Below are positions 12,696 to 15,687 of a DNA stretch of 15,687 nucleotides, in pieces (position 1 is the stretch's first letter; every line of letters starts with the position of its first letter). The notes under the pieces were generated by a model. That model was not told where the DNA came from, ran no database searches, and saw only the letters and a program-made list of their open reading frames with translations. Both the position numbers and the translations under genes were made by a program. Origin of the DNA: Gemmatimonadota bacterium (lineage in GTDB: Bacteria; Gemmatimonadota; Gemmatimonadetes; Longimicrobiales; Gaopeijiaceae); the NCBI GenBank assembly GCA_007129525.1, contig SKVI01000310.1:1-15687 (forward strand). The letters are read 5' to 3'.

Positions 12696-15326
12696 TCAAG
12701 GCAGGGCGATGGAAACCGGAGTGACGAGGATGGCCCGGTCTCCCAGGCCTCCCCTCGCCTCGTCCCCCATGACCCCTGGCGGCCGGTATCCGGCCATGGG
12801 CATCAGGTGCGATGGCCGCTGGTACACCGCATCCCCCACCAGCTCCCACGGCCTCAGGTGCTCCTCGGTCACCTGCAGCGAGAAGGCCTCCACTCCGGCC
12901 TCCACCTGCAAATCCAGAATCAACGGCCCCTCGGGAATCCCCTGATGCAGAATCCGGGTCACCGGTCTCCTGGCTCCCGGAGTACCGGCCTGCGCGGTGG
13001 GAAGCCGCTCTCCCCCCAGCGCCGTGGGCACGACGCCCTCCCCTTCCGGCACCTCTATCCTGAGCGCTTCGGCTCCCACCCTGGAGACGATGGCCAGACG
13101 CATGGTTCGTCGGCCCTGCCCGTCGGGACCCTCGATGCCCAGAACCCGGACGGCGGGCGCCGGGACCGGGACCGTCGGAGCCGGGGCGCTCCGGTGATCG
13201 TCCGGCAGACCGTAGACCGGGGGCGGCGCACCGTAGAGGAGGGGAGCGATCTGCGACTCCACCCACTCCCGACCGGGATCGTCACGGGCGATCCAGTGCG
13301 CTCGCAAGTCGTCCTCCACCGGATCGTCCGGCGGGTCGGCGGGCTCCATTTCGTGGAGGATGTCGCCCAGGGTAGGGAGGGGGTGAGGGAGAGGGGGACC
13401 GGGCTCCGGCAGCACCGGCACGGTGTCCAGCAACGGAGGCGAGGGGGCCGGTTCAACCTCCAGCTCCATGCCCGACCGCTCAAGACCGTAGATGAGGGTC
13501 GATGGGAGGGGACGGTCGGGGGACGGCCCCCCGAACCAGATTCCCCCCACCAGAAACACCAACGCCGCGCCTGCCGACATCACAGGGACCCACCACCGAT
13601 TTGGAGTACCCATGGTGTCCAGGAGAGGAAGAAGGCAAACGAGCGTCACCACCACCAGCACCCCCAGGACCGACGCCATCCTGAAGCTCATGGCCACCCA
13701 GAGGAGCTCAATGACGGGCACCAGGAAGGCCAGGACCGGGAGGGCGAGAAGGACCCCGATGACCCAGACCCAGGCACTGGGAACCTCTCCGGCCTTCGGG
13801 CCGCCGGCCACCGCCGACACCCCCGCCGCCAGAACCCCCGCTGCAGCCGGACCCACCAGCACCATGGCCGCCAGAGGAATCGTTACCCCCAACGCCACTC
13901 CCCCCAGCACCGGAACCAGGAGGGCGCCGGCGGCGAGGCCCGGTAGACTGAACCAGTGCCGCAACCACCCGAAGACGGCCGCCACCAGAGCCAGCGCGCC
14001 GGCGGTCAACGAGAGCATGTACCAGCCCTCGCCGTAGAAGGCCGGCGTCAGGTAGCCGAACTCCGGATGGAACCGGGGCAGCCACTGCATCGCGGCCCAC
14101 CCCATCGCCGCCGCCCCCAGTCCGCAGATGGTGGCGGCCAGCAGACCAACACCTATGGCCGGGAACGCCATTCCGCGCCCCAGGCCCACCATCATGACAA
14201 GGAGCCAGAGGAGCCCGACCCCGGCTGCAGCCGCAGAAATCCAGTCCAGGGAGAGGTCCACCAGTCCCATGCCCGGCAGGACAAAGTGCGCCCGGTCCGG
14301 TGCGTCCACCTGGCTCAGGTCACGGTGGCCCAACTCCCGGATCAGGGCCAGAACCCGCATCCCGTGGTGCTGAAGGGTCGCCTCCCGGACGTTGGCCGGG
14401 GTGTCGGTGGCCTGGTGATAGACCCGGGCGTCTCCGATCGCCGCAAAGTTCAACCCCTGGACCCCGGCCTCCCGGAAGACCGTGTAGTCGGTGTGGTTGG
14501 GCATTCGCCGGTACACTTCCACCGAGAGGGAGTGGGCCATGGGCCGGGGGTCCGCCGTGGCCATGGCCTGCACCACCCACCCGTTCTCAGGACCGGTCTC
14601 GAACATGATGGAGGGGCCGCCCCCACCGCGCATTTCCACGTTCAGCACCAGGGCCACGTCGTCCATCCAGGGGTGGGCCTCCACAAAGGCCCGGGCCCCC
14701 AGGAGTCCGGCCTCCTCCCCGTCGGTCAGGAGCACGATGAGGTCGTTGGCCAGCGGCGAGCCGGCCTGCAGGGCCCGGAGCACTTCCAGGACGGCCACCA
14801 CCCCCACTCCGTCGTCGGCAGCAGCGGGGGAGTGGGGGACCCCGTCGTAGTGGGCCATGAGGAGGACGGCCCCACTGGAAGAGCTTCCCGGGATCCTGGC
14901 CATGACGTTGCGGACGGTGGCCGCGTGCACCGACTGGCCGCTTCGAAACGTAGAGAGGGAGGTCTGCACCTGGGGCTCCAGATCCAGCTCCCACAGGCTG
15001 TCCTCAATGAACTCACGGACCCGGGTGTGCTCCGGCGCCCCGAGGGGCCGGGGGTTTCGGGCCAACTCCACGAGATGTGTCATGGCCCGGCCCGAGGAGA
15101 AGACGGTGTCCGGGGCGTTGGCCGGCGCCGGGGCAGGGAGGGTGCGTTCGGAGCTCGACCCCCAGGCGCCCACCAGGAGGACCAGGGCCGCGGCCAGGGC
15201 CGGAAGCCAACGCGCCACCGGTCCAGGGGAGCCGTCCTCGTGTTCAGAGAAGCCGTCCTCGTCCTGAGGCTCAGCTATGCCCAGTTCTTCGTCGGAGGGC
15301 AGCTCGGGCAAATCCCGTTCGGGCAT
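12696..15326 (-). CDS. Large membrane-anchored M28 family metallopeptidase, ERMP1/Pff1-like layout
   Basis: Protein of 876 residues. An acidic cytosolic N-terminus (1-37) is followed by one membrane helix (about 40-56), an M28 zinc aminopeptidase domain (about 70-335), about eight membrane segments (about 362-598) and a C-terminal extracytoplasmic part (about 599-876). The zinc and catalytic residues are present: MAHYDG (His159), AADDGVG (Asp171), TDGEEAG (Glu204-Glu205), LNVEMRG (Glu231) and VYHQATDTP (His304). This order resembles eukaryotic ER/vacuolar membrane peptidases (ERMP1, Pff1), and similar proteins occur in bacteria. It probably trims peptides or proteins in the periplasm. ATG 15326 is chosen because upstream in-frame starts overlap the SGNH hydrolase gene; the Shine-Dalgarno is weak. 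The C-terminal part starts with a proline/acid-rich stretch (about 620-690). The upstream SGNH gene is 46 bases away in the same direction. Confidence 0.87.
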   Translation of the reverse strand: MPERDLPELPSDEELGIAEPQDEDGFSEHEDGSPGPVARWLPALAAALVLLVGAWGSSSERTLPAPAPANAPDTVFSSGRAMTHLVELARNPRPLGAPEHTRVREFIEDSLWELDLEPQVQTSLSTFRSGQSVHAATVRNVMARIPGSSSSGAVLLMAHYDGVPHSPAAADDGVGVVAVLEVLRALQAGSPLANDLIVLLTDGEEAGLLGARAFVEAHPWMDDVALVLNVEMRGGGGPSIMFETGPENGWVVQAMATADPRPMAHSLSVEVYRRMPNHTDYTVFREAGVQGLNFAAIGDARVYHQATDTPANVREATLQHHGMRVLALIRELGHRDLSQVDAPDRAHFVLPGMGLVDLSLDWISAAAAGVGLLWLLVMMVGLGRGMAFPAIGVGLLAATICGLGAAAMGWAAMQWLPRFHPEFGYLTPAFYGEGWYMLSLTAGALALVAAVFGWLRHWFSLPGLAAGALLVPVLGGVALGVTIPLAAMVLVGPAAAGVLAAGVSAVAGGPKAGEVPSAWVWVIGVLLALPVLAFLVPVIELLWVAMSFRMASVLGVLVVVTLVCLLPLLDTMGTPNRWWVPVMSAGAALVFLVGGIWFGGPSPDRPLPSTLIYGLERSGMELEVEPAPSPPLLDTVPVLPEPGPPLPHPLPTLGDILHEMEPADPPDDPVEDDLRAHWIARDDPGREWVESQIAPLLYGAPPPVYGLPDDHRSAPAPTVPVPAPAVRVLGIEGPDGQGRRTMRLAIVSRVGAEALRIEVPEGEGVVPTALGGERLPTAQAGTPGARRPVTRILHQGIPEGPLILDLQVEAGVEAFSLQVTEEHLRPWELVGDAVYQRPSHLMPMAGYRPPGVMGDEARGGLGDRAILVTPVSIALP

Positions 15327-15372
15327 CAGGGCATCTCGGAAATGGGGGGACTGGAGCGGAACACCTGGAAGG

Positions 15373-15687
15373 TCAGTTGAGCTGAGGAAGTTCCACCGGC
15401 TGGAGCCCCGTGCCATACTCCTGGTTGATGACGTCCACCAGCTCGTTGGTGATCAGTCGGTGCGTCAGGGCGCTGGGATGCACCCCGTCCAGGCTGAAGA
15501 TCGGACCGAAGAGCTCGGTGGGGGCCGCCAGGTTCGGAAAGGGTGGAATGAGCCCCTGCTGCGAAAGCTGGGCGAAGATGGGATTCGGGTCCAGATAGGC
15601 CCAGCCCCGTGCCTGCGCCTGAGCCTCCAGTGCCTGATTGTAGCCCGCTACCGTCGTCACCAGGGTCTGGATCTCCTGGCCTGAGAG
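15373..15687 (-). CDS. SGNH/GDSL hydrolase, C-terminal part, truncated by window edge
   Basis: The last 104 residues of a protein whose frame stays open to the right edge; the apparent start at 15660 is inside the gene. The fragment shows a helix with VAGYNQAL, the GWAYLDPNPI stretch, and SLDGVHPSALTHRLI, which contains the D-x-x-H pair of the SGNH/GDSL catalytic triad, followed by a final helix ending in INQEYG. The Ser and Gly/Asn blocks lie outside the window. Family members are exported esterases or lipases; the substrate is unknown. It is likely upstream in the same transcript as the M28 peptidase. Confidence 0.82.
   Translation of the reverse strand, partial: LSGQEIQTLVTTVAGYNQALEAQAQARGWAYLDPNPIFAQLSQQGLIPPFPNLAAPTELFGPIFSLDGVHPSALTHRLITNELVDVINQEYGTGLQPVELPQLN

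Noticed and set aside
10817..12724. Open frame of 635 codons on the plus strand across kdkA and the serine hydrolase
   Set aside because: It is a shadow of two well-supported minus-strand genes and shows no domain motif or ribosome site.

Overview
The window is GC-rich bacterial chromosome (about two thirds G+C by eye). It is almost fully coding, with short or overlapping gene junctions and no rRNA, tRNA, CRISPR array, insertion sequence or prophage gene that I can see. The gene set points to a diderm: a signal-peptide beta-barrel protein, a Kdo kinase of LPS core synthesis, and exported hydrolases. The style of the SGNH hydrolase, the very large membrane-anchored M28 peptidase and the ribosome-hibernation/cold-shock fusion recall Gemmatimonadota. 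That assignment is inference from family resemblance, not proof.

Layout from left to right. An aldo/keto reductase cut by the window edge (1-620, +) converges on a three-gene minus-strand operon (3374-633). The operon encodes a single-domain asparaginase-like protein, a short bacterial-PH (bPH2) membrane protein of the YdbS type and a triple-bPH2 protein of the YdbT type, with overlapping starts and stops. After a 304-base divergent gap comes a small outer-membrane beta-barrel protein (+), which converges on a tandem-domain universal stress protein (-). Divergent from that are a diverged PrmA-like methyltransferase (+) and, behind a strongly structured leader, an HPF/RaiA-type ribosome hibernation protein fused to a cold-shock domain (+).

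The 3' end of the hibernation gene overlaps, tail to tail by 46 bases, a sugar-phosphate nucleotidylyltransferase. That gene follows a macro-domain ADP-ribose-binding protein in a two-gene minus operon (8377-6934). Divergent from the macro gene is a Na+/phosphate cotransporter with a PhoU-like tail, preceded by an 11-base-period direct repeat that looks like a PHO box. It converges on kdkA (Kdo kinase, -), which overlaps an upstream exported serine beta-lactamase-like hydrolase (-). The right end carries an 876-residue M28 metallopeptidase with a multi-pass membrane domain (-) and the C-terminal end of an SGNH/GDSL hydrolase (-).

How they fit together: this is mostly core-type housekeeping around the envelope (PH proteins, beta-barrel, KdkA, exported hydrolases), stress and translation (Usp, PrmA-like, HPF-CSD) and phosphate/nucleotide metabolism (NptA-type transporter, macro protein, nucleotidyltransferase). 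I found no clear novel defence or mobile system. The most interesting items are the PHO-box-like repeat before the phosphate transporter, the folded leader of the hibernation gene, the macro/nucleotidyltransferase pair, and the ERMP1-like bacterial membrane peptidase.
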